64,000 bases of DNA from Pycnopodia helianthoides (taxonomy: Eukaryota; Echinodermata; Asteroidea; Forcipulatida; Asteriidae), in contig CM063249.1 in assembly GCA_032158295.1 (NCBI GenBank), forward strand, positions 3,425,195 to 3,489,194. The letters are read 5' to 3'. The translations under genes and the position numbers were made by a program. Every line of letters starts with the position of its first letter. Within the stretch, counting starts at the first letter, position 1. The notes under the pieces were generated by a model. It was given only the letters and a program-made list of their open reading frames with translations, did no database searches and was not told the DNA's origin. This document shows positions 1 to 11,900 of this stretch, piece after piece.

Positions 1-2784
1 TTCGAACATTTTGCCCTTGGCCACTGGGCCATTGATTAATTCCTTAATTAACCCTCTTGCTGTCTGACCATTCAATACCATTCACTGTGGTTTTGAATGA
101 TAGATAAACTATGCCAGCCTGCAATATGATACCATGAGGGAATGCATGTACACAGTACACAGTTAGTCCTGTGCACAGTTGTGCCACCGTACACAACCTT
201 GGCAGTCGAATGGTTTCAAATGGTTGGTCAACTCACTGGAAAATGTTGCCAAGAGTCACTGACAGTAGTAGGAGGGTTAAACCATCTTAGCTCCCTGGGG
301 AGTATACAGCCTGTGCTGCCAAGTAAGCTAAATCAATCACAAGAACCATCTCTGCCCTCACATTACTCATGGGAGAAGACACAACTTGCTCAAGAGCAAA
401 AGCATCATGACCGGGATTCGAACCCACCCCCTGATGACTTAAAGGCCCTGTACACTATTGGTAAGATCGAAAAACACAATGTTCACAGATTCACACATAA
501 CTTACATGATTTAAAGTAAGTAATGGTAGAAAGGGTTCCTTAAAATATTTCTGCCTAAATTGCTATCGTTTCTGAGAAACGATAGTAAAACAATAGTAAT
601 TATCGCGCGCGATAATTTGAAAAAACAGAAAACACATAAGATCTCTTTTCACTATTTTCTCGTGACCTCGATGACCAATTGAGCTCAAACTTTCACAGGT
701 TTGTATGTTCATGCATATGTTGAATCACACAAAATGTCGACACTGATTTTGAGCTGTTACCAAAAGTGAACAATACCTTTAACCACCAGTGCCCAATTTG
801 ATAGAGCTGCTTAAGCAGCAAATTATTGCTGAACAATTTCTGGTAAGTAAAAATAAGTAGGATACCAGTCACGAACTGTTAAATACAGAGAAATATTTCG
901 GCCGGTAACCTTATTCTGTGCATAGTTTTGTTGTGCTTAGCTACTCTTTGTGATTAAGCAGCTCTATGCAATTGGGCCCTGTCCGATGCACTAAACTTTT
1001 CCAAAAGCTAATAATTATCAAACCCAAAGCTTTTTCACAAAGGGAATATTTTAAGTTTGCAATGACTCTAAATAAAAAATTAAAAACATTGTAAAATTTA
1101 CAGATGATTAAAAACAATGCACTCATTTTTTCTTGCTATAAATCTCTAGTATACAAAATTGAAAACCTGCCGAACACATTAGCATTGCATAAATGTTTAG
1201 TTCATTACAAAAGATATAAGTTCAGTCCAACTCTATACAAATCTTTCTATTATTACTTAGGTATTTATTAGATATATCAGTTTAGAAGAATTACATCTTT
1301 AAAGGTGTATCAAAATAATAGTTCACATTTAATCTTTTGTAGTAACCAGAGCTGTGTACTGAGAGTGTTGCGACATAGAGGGACCAGTATTCTTTGGGTA
1401 ACGTGGTTGCTGGACGCCATTTTGGATCCAAATGTAGCACAACCCAATGTGTGTAGTCTAGTCAGGCAAATGCATTTTTTTTTTAAATGGCTTCAAATTG
1501 CAAGTTGTTGCAACTCTCCCCAATACACAGCTGTCTGACAAACCATACAAGCACCAAGCATTCCATCTAATTCGAAGCCTTTTTGTCATAAAGATGAATT
1601 CTTTACGATAGAATATAGAAATTATGCCTTTTGCCTTTTGCAAATCAACCACAAGAATTATGGGCGGTTCAGAATTCACTTTCCCGTTGACAAAAACACA
1701 AACAACAATTTCATTTAAAGTGCATAAAACAATGATTTTCAAAAATACAATCATCATCAGAAATGAAAACTGAATAAAAAGTAACTTAAGCACAAAGCGC
1801 ATTGGACTGTTCAAATTTGCCATTTTTGGCGAAAATACGAAATAATGGCAAAGGATTACAGGCGGGACTTAGGTGTCTCAGCTGTATGAGTTGTTTGCAT
1901 AGTTTTAGTTGTACAAAAAATTGAATTTTCATATGGCTCCATCAATCTTTACAACTCAGCATTGCTCAAAACAAAATTACAAGCACAAATAAAAAAATTC
2001 TTTATATTTTAAACGATAATAATAATAATGAATATATTAAAGAACAATATAACGCAGCGGTGTCTGTCTAAAGACACTCATGGCACGGAGACACAACATG
2101 AACAGAGCGGGGCGAAGCGGACGATCTTTCACCCCATCCGGACAAAGTTTTAAGTTAGCGACAATCCACCGATATCAAATTGACAGCAGATGTAGGAAAT
2201 CTTTTGTTGTTGTTGCCTTTTCAGCGACGTGGAGTGTTGTGAGTTTACCACTCTTGGAAGTTTTGCAGAAAACCAGGTTTCTTTATACCTGTGGTTTTAT
2301 TGTAATATGGGGGGGGGGGGTGCTCAGGGGGTTGCTATGGGCATTCTAGACCCTTCAACGGCTTGTTTATGTGACAATATAGACTTATGACGTCATTTAG
2401 TAGGGCGCCCTCGGCTAGAGGTCAAAAGAAGATTGCTCATTGGCTCAATCCTCGCGCCTCACGTACCAGATGTGCATTTTCCGTTGTATCATCATGGAAC
2501 CCAAAATGATTTTGAAAGCATCCGTTGATTGGGTCTCGAGTTGCTGAACTTCTTGTGTTTTAGCATACGCAATATCTACATCTGCGCAAGGATGGATGTA
2601 TACAACATACAACATTGTTTCGTCATCGTTTTACCTCTCACATGGCGGCGTGATGACGTCAATGCATAAGCCGCATCAAGCCGTAGCCATAGCCACTGAT
2701 TCAGACTTAGCCTGAGTGTGATAATGGGTGGAACGATCCCATGATAACAGGCACCTGAATACTGACTTCGAATAGGATCACGTG
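1..2784. other. 3' flank of the SLC43-like gene; repeats only
   Basis: Contains a truncated tRNA-Leu-type SINE (about 275-438), a TTAAAGG element (438-782), part of a gggcccaattt-type fold-back (790-985), an AT-rich stretch (1,900-2,050), a G-run at about 2310 and one arm of a dispersed repeat (2,387-2,660) also seen at 8.2-8.4 kb. No further exon was recognised. Confidence 0.6.
438..782 (+). mobile_element. Family C TTAAAGG element, copy 1
   Basis: Left end TTAAAGGCCCTGTACACTAT, right end ...TGAACAATACCTTTAA. Internal landmark TATCGTTTCTGAGAAACGAT and a 'cgcgcgcgataat' tract. It interrupts a SINE at its left side. Confidence 0.8.
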
Positions 2785-2919
2785 CTATGAATGAGTGAGT
2801 TCTTTCTTGCTGCTGTCTTGTACCTGGACTGCCCATTTGGAGCCATTCTTGACGTAAATGTGGATGTAGACCGGCAAAACGAGACTGATGACGTTCAGCA
2901 CAATCAGGCCAATGTAAAT
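2785..2919 (-). CDS. SLC43A3: SLC43-like exon 10: last helix and stop
   Basis: Residues 729-772 and a TAG stop at 2785-2787. The last helix (IYIGLIVLNVISLVLPVYIHI) is followed by a short hydrophilic tail ending KKELTHS. The acceptor is CTCATGTGACAG. A CAG|GTACAA site inside the exon could act as a donor, but reading through gives a normal short C-terminus. Confidence 0.8.
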   Translation of the reverse strand: MYIGLIVLNVISLVLPVYIHIYVKNGSKWAVQVQDSSKKELTHS

Positions 2920-5900
2920 CTGTCACATGAGAGAATACAATCCGACAGTTAGTAGATGTTGAAGTTACGGCATTTTGGTAAGATTTTCTTGGGAGGTAAT
3001 AAGCCCGAGCGTTCCCGAGTTTCCATGGCCATGGCTCGTGGCCGAGGTACTGCAAATCACAGTGAGTGACCTAAGTACCCAATTTACTCACACGACAACA
3101 TCAAGTCCCGCAACTAGTTATTAGCATCTCTGTAGTCTTCCCTTCATCAAGTCAGGGTTTCATTGCGGCAACCTCATTTTCAAAGGAACTCGATTACTCA
3201 AGAAGCTCCAAAAAGTTACGGAAAATTAATACTGCCGGTGGGCACAGAAACGTTTTTGTGAAGTGGTTAACTTCTATTTCTTTAAAGGCAAAGTATACCT
3301 TTGGTTTTTGGAACTGTTCAATTGTTTTAACCCTATATATAAATTTAGATACATACAATAAAACTAACCTGTGAAAATTTCATTTCAAAAGGTGGTAGCA
3401 TTTTTTGAGATATCGCCAAAAATCTGGAGCGGTTATGTCGACGCACGAAGAATAATTCCTAGTAGGAATACACCTCAGATTCAAATTTTGGGGGATAAAA
3501 ACTGACGTCTTTTTCCATAACCACATTATTTAGAATTTAAATATTTCTCAAATTGCGTTATACTATCGAAAGTTGCTGTACTTCTAACCAAGTCAGTTTT
3601 TATAGCCATACATTTTTAGAGTGATTACCAATCTTGAGGGAGAAGTAATAAAACTTAGAATTTAAATATTTCTCAAATTGCGTTATACTATCGAAAGTTG
3701 CTGTACTTCTAACCAAGTCAGTTTTTATAGCCATACATTTTTAGAGTGATTACCAATCTTGAGGGAGAAGTAATAAAACTTACCCAGAACGAGTCATTGT
3801 TTAGAGAGTTCTGTAGCAGGGTAAACAGAGGTCTCTGTATCAGACCCACTATGGAAGCCAGGGACTCCACCAGCCCACATGTACTGCCAAAATATTGGAT
3901 GGGAAAACTGAAGGAAAAAAAAAGAAGAAAAAAAAGGAGTTAATATGATAATACCAGAGTAGTAGTTCATTTTACCGCATTCACGGTCAAGTGCATTATA
4001 CGCGGCATTGTAAACGCGCCGGGCTTGCATCATTCTGTAAGACCAGTTAGCGTACGGCCAAGGTAAGCGGGGTATGTGATTGGTCACGCAAGTTGTTTCT
4101 GTTTTGGCTAAGAGACCAATAGGCAACATTCCTTTTGTTCTGGCGCATGTAAGAAGATGCAAAGTTTTAGAAGAATGTCACTTTTGTCGCAGCTCGGTTA
4201 GGGGCAACATCTTTATAGGGGTTATTAACTCCATGACAATTTTAAGCTGTGCGTGTTTGATACACAAGTTTTGCAGTTGAGTTTTCCTGTTTAATATGTT
4301 TGAAATAAAAGCGGTTTTTAAGCTGCAACAAAACAGTCAATTTTGCTTATACAGATGTTTTCATTATTTTACAGTCCGAGTATAATTATAAGAAATACAG
4401 TATCTGGTGGCCCATTGAAAAGCAGGAAAATCCCTAACTCATTTTTTATCTGTATCATGAATGACACCATTAACAGCAATACCGACGACAACGCCTTTAA
4501 TCTATGGCAAAAAACTGAAATCAGCAAAATGGTATCTGTTTATTAACGTACGTGTTTGAACCCCTGCTTCTGTTGCTATAATCAATGCAAAATATAGGCG
4601 CCGCATGTGTTGGCGACCATGACAGAAAACAAATTTCCGATGTAAAATTCACTGACTGAAACAATTTTCGAGAACTACGCAAACATAGGTCGGAAACCAG
4701 AAAAGTCTAATGTTGGAGGTACATTTATAGAAAATTCATTTTATTTTCAAGTAATGGGCCTTAGTCTTTGTAATTTTATCAACATTATTTAATTGTTATG
4801 CTTCAGGGTATTTCAATTTAAAAAAAATTCCGTTGACATTTTTCAATGTTTTTTTTAGAACGCAATCTTGAAACCAAGCCTAACCGAGCCAACAAGTCGA
4901 CTACGGTTTGGTCGGAACAGCCGCGTCACCGCGGTTTAACCGAACACGCGAAAGCGCTCAACCAATGACCAAAGCTTGTTTCTAGGATGGGTAGCCAAAA
5001 CAACGGATTGTAAAAAAAAATGTACAATTCACAAACGCATTTCATCTCAGGTGTCTCAATGCCTTTTCACATGAACGAAATAAGCTAGGGTCTGTGGTCC
5101 TAAGAACACAACGCTGTCAAGTCCACATCGTGCGAAAAGACCTCTACTATGCACAAGGAGGCGTCCCCTGTCTTTTTCTTGACCACGATCGAGACCAAAA
5201 AACCCCAAAACACAACGCTGTGAAAATTCGCCTTGATCGTTTGTGCATGCTGTGTGAATGAACACCCGACACACACAGACCAAGGACCATGGTTAAGCTC
5301 GAGCAACCACGCATGCACGCAAGATGATCGGTAAACAATACATGTCACAGCGATTCCATGCTAGCTGCGCGGATACCAGAGAGAGTCGGACAAATAAGCA
5401 GTGCTGACCTCTGACAACCCAAAAGATAAAAGATCTGTGACAAGACGCTGGTGCTAAATATAGACATTGTGGGGTATTTTGAGGTAGAAACTGTACTCGT
5501 TGGATATTTTGACTTTGTGGGGTAAACCCCACAATGTTTTGAACAGGAAAACATTGAAGAAAAGGGACAACACAAAACACATGGGGAAAAGCCCACAATT
5601 AATGTCGCTCTACTTAACATTCCAGTTTCTGCGCCATGTGAAAGGTCAAGTTCAAGTTTGACCATCGACCCTTGGACAAGACAACTAGGGCCCGCGTCCA
5701 AGGACCCTAGTTTGCCTTTGTGAAGAGGGTATTGGCATGTGGCCTAAATAAGGATTGAGGAACGAGGAGACTTCTGAGCTGTTACAACTGTTTAATACAG
5801 CCATGTTGAATAACACCGCCCTCTGTTGGCGGGTGGATATGTGACAGAGGGCTTTATACTCACAATAGCGCACATCCTGCAACAACCAGCGAGTACATAA

Positions 5901-8900
5901 AGCTCCTGGAGAAGACGTGAAACAGGAAAGATGCATACCGGACCTCATGTACTTTCACCAACATCGTCACATTGAATCCAATGTACAGGAAAGAGGTCAA
6001 AGCAAACACATAACGACTGTCCCGAAGGTCCTGGAATGGACCCCTCTTAGCACCTGAAAATCAATTTAAAAATCATAAATTAAAGGCAAAGTATAGACGA
6101 TGTGACCTGTGACATCACATGTTTACAAAAGAGCCACAGAACATGGACTTCATACAGGCACAGCTTGTACACAGCTCAATGGAAGAATACAACAAATCTT
6201 ATGTTTTATGAAGATCGCACTGTCCGATTTTCCTCAACTTTTGATATGAAGAAAGGGGGGACATCTCAAAAGCTGTACAGCTGTTGTTTTTGTAAATTTT
6301 GAATTTATGTGAATATTGTGAAACAAAATAAAAATGTTCCCATTAAGCCTGTGTAGCATCTTGCCCGTCAGGAATGTACGAGGTCACCACTCTGTAAACA
6401 AATGTAACATGGTCTATACCTTTGGTTTTAGGAACCGTTTGATTGTTTTTATCCTATACAAATGTCGACATATATATAATAAAACTAACCTGTGAAAAAG
6501 GTGGTAGCGTTTTTGAGATATCGTCAAAAATTTGGAGCGGTTATGTCCACGCAGGAAGAATAATCCGTAATTGAAATACACAATCTGAGAGCGTTTTTTC
6601 AAATTGACATTTTTTTGAATCCCTTTCTCTAAAACCAACATGCCTTATTCTAGAAGGGAATCGTTTTTTCAACATGTTATACATTATCAACAGCTGCAGT
6701 GCTTCTTACCAAGCAAGTTTTTATGGTCATTCATTTTTGGAGTTACTACCAAAGTATACCTTTGGGGTATATACTACTTTCCTCAGTGGAACCTCTTCTC
6801 CTAATCGAGATATTCAAAAGTCCCTGGTCACGGCTTCGCCTCGGGGAAAATAGAACGCGCCGAGGGTCATCAACGGGGTCATAGTTTTAACCACAGCACG
6901 AGTAAAAGCACTCAATACTCGTATTATAACACCCTAAACATTGTGCCTAGACGTCTAGGTACCAGGAAGCTGCTGTCGCTATGAGTATATAGTTCATTGG
7001 TTGATATGTTTGCTGCATGTATAGCGTGCCACGTTAGTACGGTTTTCTAGTAGGAATAAGACATATTATATGACGCGCTCTAAACCAATCAAAAGGCCAG
7101 AACCCTTGTTAGGGGCATTTTTAAGTATACTGTTCTCTTTGGGGTATAGATAGTTCCCAGTAGACGCCATCTTTACGGGCAAATTGCATTTTGGCTTGCA
7201 GATGCGTCAAACGCTCAACTTATTAACGCAGCCGTGTTGTTCATTGACCAATCCTGCAATGAGTTTCGTGAAATGCGCGCGTGTTGCACGCCGTTCTCAC
7301 ACGAAACGCACGACTGTTAGTTCTAAACTGCCCGTAAAGATGGCCGATTTACGTCATACTGCAACCTATCTATACACTATTATCTTGATTGAAACCCTCT
7401 TCTCCCAATCGAGATAGGGAGAGATACTGCATGATCTTGGTGATTTCTTCAGTGGATTCCTCCTTCGATCTTGCAGCCTTGAAGGCTAAACTAGGAGTCT
7501 GGTGGCCGATGACCTATCAGCCGGTGCAGCAAGAACTCAGGGTGCTTAATCACAAACAAAAACTCAATGGATGTGCCAAAAAAGGTGTATATACAAAGAT
7601 GTGCTGGTGAAACAATAACATACCTGCCATTCTCTTCTTGGTTCTGTTTCTATCCAACAGTAGTCCACAGAGGGGCGCTATGAGAATACCGGTGACCTGG
7701 AAGAAGGCTAAAGCTGTCGTATAGCGACTCACTGTCAGTCCAATACAAACAAAAGAGATTCAAAAGTCAATATTATTGGATCATTATAACATTACATAAC
7801 ATTACAATTAAAATTTATAAGGCGCTTTTCCATCAAGATCATAGGGCACATAAAAGCAATTAACATCTAAAGCAATTAAAGTCTTTAGAACTTTACGAAA
7901 TGTAGTTAAAGTAACGGATTCCCTAAAGACAGTAGGAAGATTGTTCCAAATCATTGGCCCAGCTACACTGAAAGCTTTTTGAACTAGAACTTTGTTTGCT
8001 CGAGGAACATTCAAGCGAGTGAGGTCTAGTGTGGTGGACCCAAGAAATCGTGGTGGAGTGTAATGTGACAGTAAAGTGGAAATATTATGAATCCTGCGTG
8101 TCTGAATGTCGTGACCAGTTAACCACTGCCAGAAGACCAAACATTTTTTCCAGACATGAAAACTGAACCCCTGAGAGACACGTTCAAACATGCCCAGACA
8201 AAAGCATTTGTCGGTATAAGCCTGCATGTCCATAGACCTTTGCATTGACGTCATCACGTCGCCATCGTAGAGGTAAAACGATGATGAAACAATGGAACAC
8301 GCACATCTTGTGCGGGCGGCGCAGAGGGTGGGCCAATGAGCAATCTTCTTTCGACCTCTAGCCGTGAGCGCCCTACTCAAATGACGTCATGTGCATAAGG
8401 TCTGAAATTCACATGTTGAAATACTTATGGATGGTGTCAGGCAATTAAAACAAAAAGTTACAACCATTGGACAAATTGCTAACGTGACAGTAGATACATG
8501 TTTGTGGTACACTTTCAGGACATGACCTTTATACTTTGACCTTTTCAGGCGAGTGGAAGTAGGTCCCTTTACTTTGACCTTTTGAGTTGAGTGGATCGTA
8601 GGGCAAAGTAAAGGTCATTTGTGGCCACTGTGGGCATTTTGGTACAAGCTGCTTACCGCCGCTATGGTCTCCATAAGGGTTAAATAGTCAGTTTTACTAT
8701 TATTTCAGGTAACTTTTCATTGTGCTGAATTAGTGTTATTCTACTTTCCACTGACATACAGTCATACACCCCCTAGTAACAAATCACATTACCTTCAAGC
8801 AAACTTGAACCTTCCATTCTGATTGGTCGATCCATAGCAACAACAGTGTGATATAAACCTATACTTGCATGGCTCGTATCGAACCCTGTTCTATAATGCG

Positions 8901-11900
8901 CTATTCTAACTCCGGGTATTGCGCTATTTTAAACTATGCGTCAAGTTTGCTTGAAGATAAATTTATTATCACACGCGCACGCTCATGTAATAAGAAAAAA
9001 TATAGCACGTCTGCGTCCCATATCAAACTCAGCCTTCGGCCTCGTCGGGGATGGGACGCAGAAGCGCTATGTTTTTCTGCATTCCACAAATTTGAACCCA
9101 TACTTACCCAAAGCTTGATCATTGTTTGTCAGTTGCACCAAGTCTGGGTTGAGGGTCCCAAGAAAGAAGAACATGTTGAGTTGAAGCAACGAGAACCAGA
9201 TGAGCATGAAGACAGAAGGTAACGATAAAAAACAGGATCTGAGAGACGGGTAGCGTAAATTCTTCATGGCCTCAGTCACGCTTTGAGCTGAGGTGTCTTC
9301 TGCAATAGAGAGATCCCCGTCTTGTGGCGGTTTAGAGTCCCTCTCTTCAGACCTGTCTCGGTCAAAGGAGGTGTTCTCGGTGGTTTGCTCTCCGTGGCCG
9401 AGCGTGGCGTTCTGTGTGCTGTGGAGGTGTCTCTCATGGCTGGGGATGCCACCTGTCCACTACCTGCCCCGTTCTTTAACGAGTCCTGAGACACGGGTGC
9501 TTTGGTGTCTTCCATTGATGGGTGTGGCTTCTCCGCTGTTGAAGGGTGTGGTTTCTCTGATGATGTGGTGTCATCTGTTCCTGGGTGTGGCTCTTGTGAT
9601 GATGCGGTGTCATCCGATGCTAGGTGTGGCATCTGTGATGATGTGACATCCTCCATTGCCGGGTGTGGCTCTTGTGATGATGCGGTGTCATCGGTTGGTG
9701 GATGTGGCATCTGTGATGATGTGGTGTTCTCTGTTGCTGGGTGTGGCATCTGTGACAATGTGGCATTCCCCGTTGCTGGGTGTGGCTCTTGTGGTGATGT
9801 GGTGTTCTCTGTTGCTGGGTGTGGCATCTGTGCTGATGTGGCATTCTCCGTTGCTGGGTGTGACTCTTGTGATGATGCGGTGTCATCTGTTGCCGGGTGT
9901 GGCATCTGTGACGATGTGGCATTCTCCGTTGCTGGGTGTGGCTCTTGTGGTGATGTGGTGTTCTCTGTTGCTGGGTGTGGCATCTGTGCTGATGTGGCAT
10001 TCTCCGTTGCTGGGTGTGACTCTTGTGATGATGCTGTGTCATCTGTTGCTGGGTGTGGCATCTGTGATGATGCGGTGTCATCCGATGCTGGGTGGGGCAT
10101 CTGTGATGTAGTGTTGTCCTCTGTTTCTGGATGGTCAGTCTCTGATGATGTGTTTTCCTCAATGGCTAAATCTATATTGAGCTTAGCTTTATCCTTTTCT
10201 GTATCAAGCAAAATAAATGATGATTATTCTTTCAATGAGTTGAATGGAAGTAAAGCAAAATCCAAATGATACTGTTGTTTATCCCCAATGCAATAATTAC
10301 CACTATACACATATAGACTGGCAATGAGGTCACTAGTGCATGCCTATGCACCGGGAGGGACTGTGGGTGACCAGAAGAGGGTCCTTAATAGGACCCTCTT
10401 CTAGTCACTCACAGGCCCGAGGGGAGATAGACTTGTATACTAGGTAACTGAATTATGCCACTCCATATGTGTTTTATAACACACCTGTCCTAAGTATGAA
10501 AAACAAGTATATATCGTTATTTTTTTGCAATTTTTTTTTAAATTCAACAATCAACTCAAGAGTAAGTCAAACATAATCAGTTCAACAATTAAAGACCTCT
10601 TTTAGTTTCCCTTGATTCATACTTGCTTTTTACTGTTTGCATCATGAGAGGGCGCTTTAACCAGTCAACAATTTTGTGTTTAGATCCAGTCGGGAACTAT
10701 TTCTGCCCTTTCGGGAACTATTTCCGTAAAGTTCAAGGTGGCACCAATTTTATGCACGACAGCATACATTGTTGAACCCCACGTGACCGTGTTTCAGCCA
10801 ACCAGGAAAGAGAACCAGCTCGAGGTGTGTTATCAACACATTATTGACCTTTGTTTCATAAATAGTAATAATAATAATACTGGGTTCTTGTATATAGCGC
10901 TGTATCACACCCCTAGTAGTCTTGGTTAAGACTCTCCTGTTGTTTATTATCTTGAAAGCTCCCCACTAGAGGGCGCTATCAACCACGAACCGCTATCACC
11001 CCGAGAACCGCTATCCGCTATCTCCTGTGCTAGCGAATGAGCCCATGATAGCGGTCCATGGGGAGAGCGCGCCCTCTTGTGGCGATGGATCGTGGGAAGG
11101 TATTAATAACAGGAGAGTCTTAACCAAGACTACACCTCTAGGGGCATGTCAAAGCGTTCTTCATTTGTTTTTCCAACAGGATAAGCAGAGCTATGGTTTA
11201 AATTATGAGACCCATTTATGCAGCATCTTCTAATGGTTTACAAGGTGCTGCGGCGCATTCAGCAGCCACTGCCAATAACACCGGGGCAAACCCCTTCTCT
11301 TCGCAATAAGAGTAAATGAGTTCTTTTACGTACATAACACAATGCACGGGACCTACGGCTTTACAGCCCATCGGAAGGACAAAGCAATAATGGTTTAGTG
11401 TCTTGCTTAAGGACACACGTGTCAAGAGCCCACACTCTGCAGAAAAGAAACACCGACCGCCGATTTCACGAAACTTTACTCAACTGCGTAAGTCCACTTG
11501 CGCAACATTTATTGCGTAAGTTTTGCACCAGAAATCTTGCACACGTGGACTCAAGCAGTTGCGTAAAGTTTCGTGAAATCAGCTGCAGCGCTTGAGTCCA
11601 GTGTGCTTGACCGCTCGGCCACACGACACTATTAAACTATTACCTTTCACTGGAGTGTACTGATCCTCTTCTTCAACAAGAGTTCCCTCCAGTTTGAACG
11701 TATAGATGCCGTCAACTCCTTCCATATCTCCAACAGGCAATTTCTTCCTGTAGTCAGGGGGCAGTGGGTAGGGGATATGTCCTCTCTTCGGTAGTAAGAG
11801 AGTGTTGAGGCAGAGAATCGAGCACAGCCCCGCCCAGATGAAGAACGACATCTGAAGTGAGATCTCATAGGTCTCGTAACCAAACTGAAAACAAGACGAG

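Noticed and set aside
5939..6053. Shorter form of SLC43 exon 8 ending at 5939
   Set aside because: The GTATGC donor is possible, but would remove the conserved RSF.Y helix and give a poorer family match than the donor at 5862-5863.
9620..10162. Minus-strand His/Gln/Arg-rich repeat ORF (HHKSHTQQ)
   Set aside because: Another frame of the same minisatellite; it does not join the adjacent SLC43 exons.
9502..10269. Plus-strand ORF rich in Cys/Gly (VAGCGICDD repeats)
   Set aside because: Antisense image of the SLC43 exon 5 repeat; a 39-bp unit keeps every frame open. The minus-strand reading has matching splice phases and family flanks.
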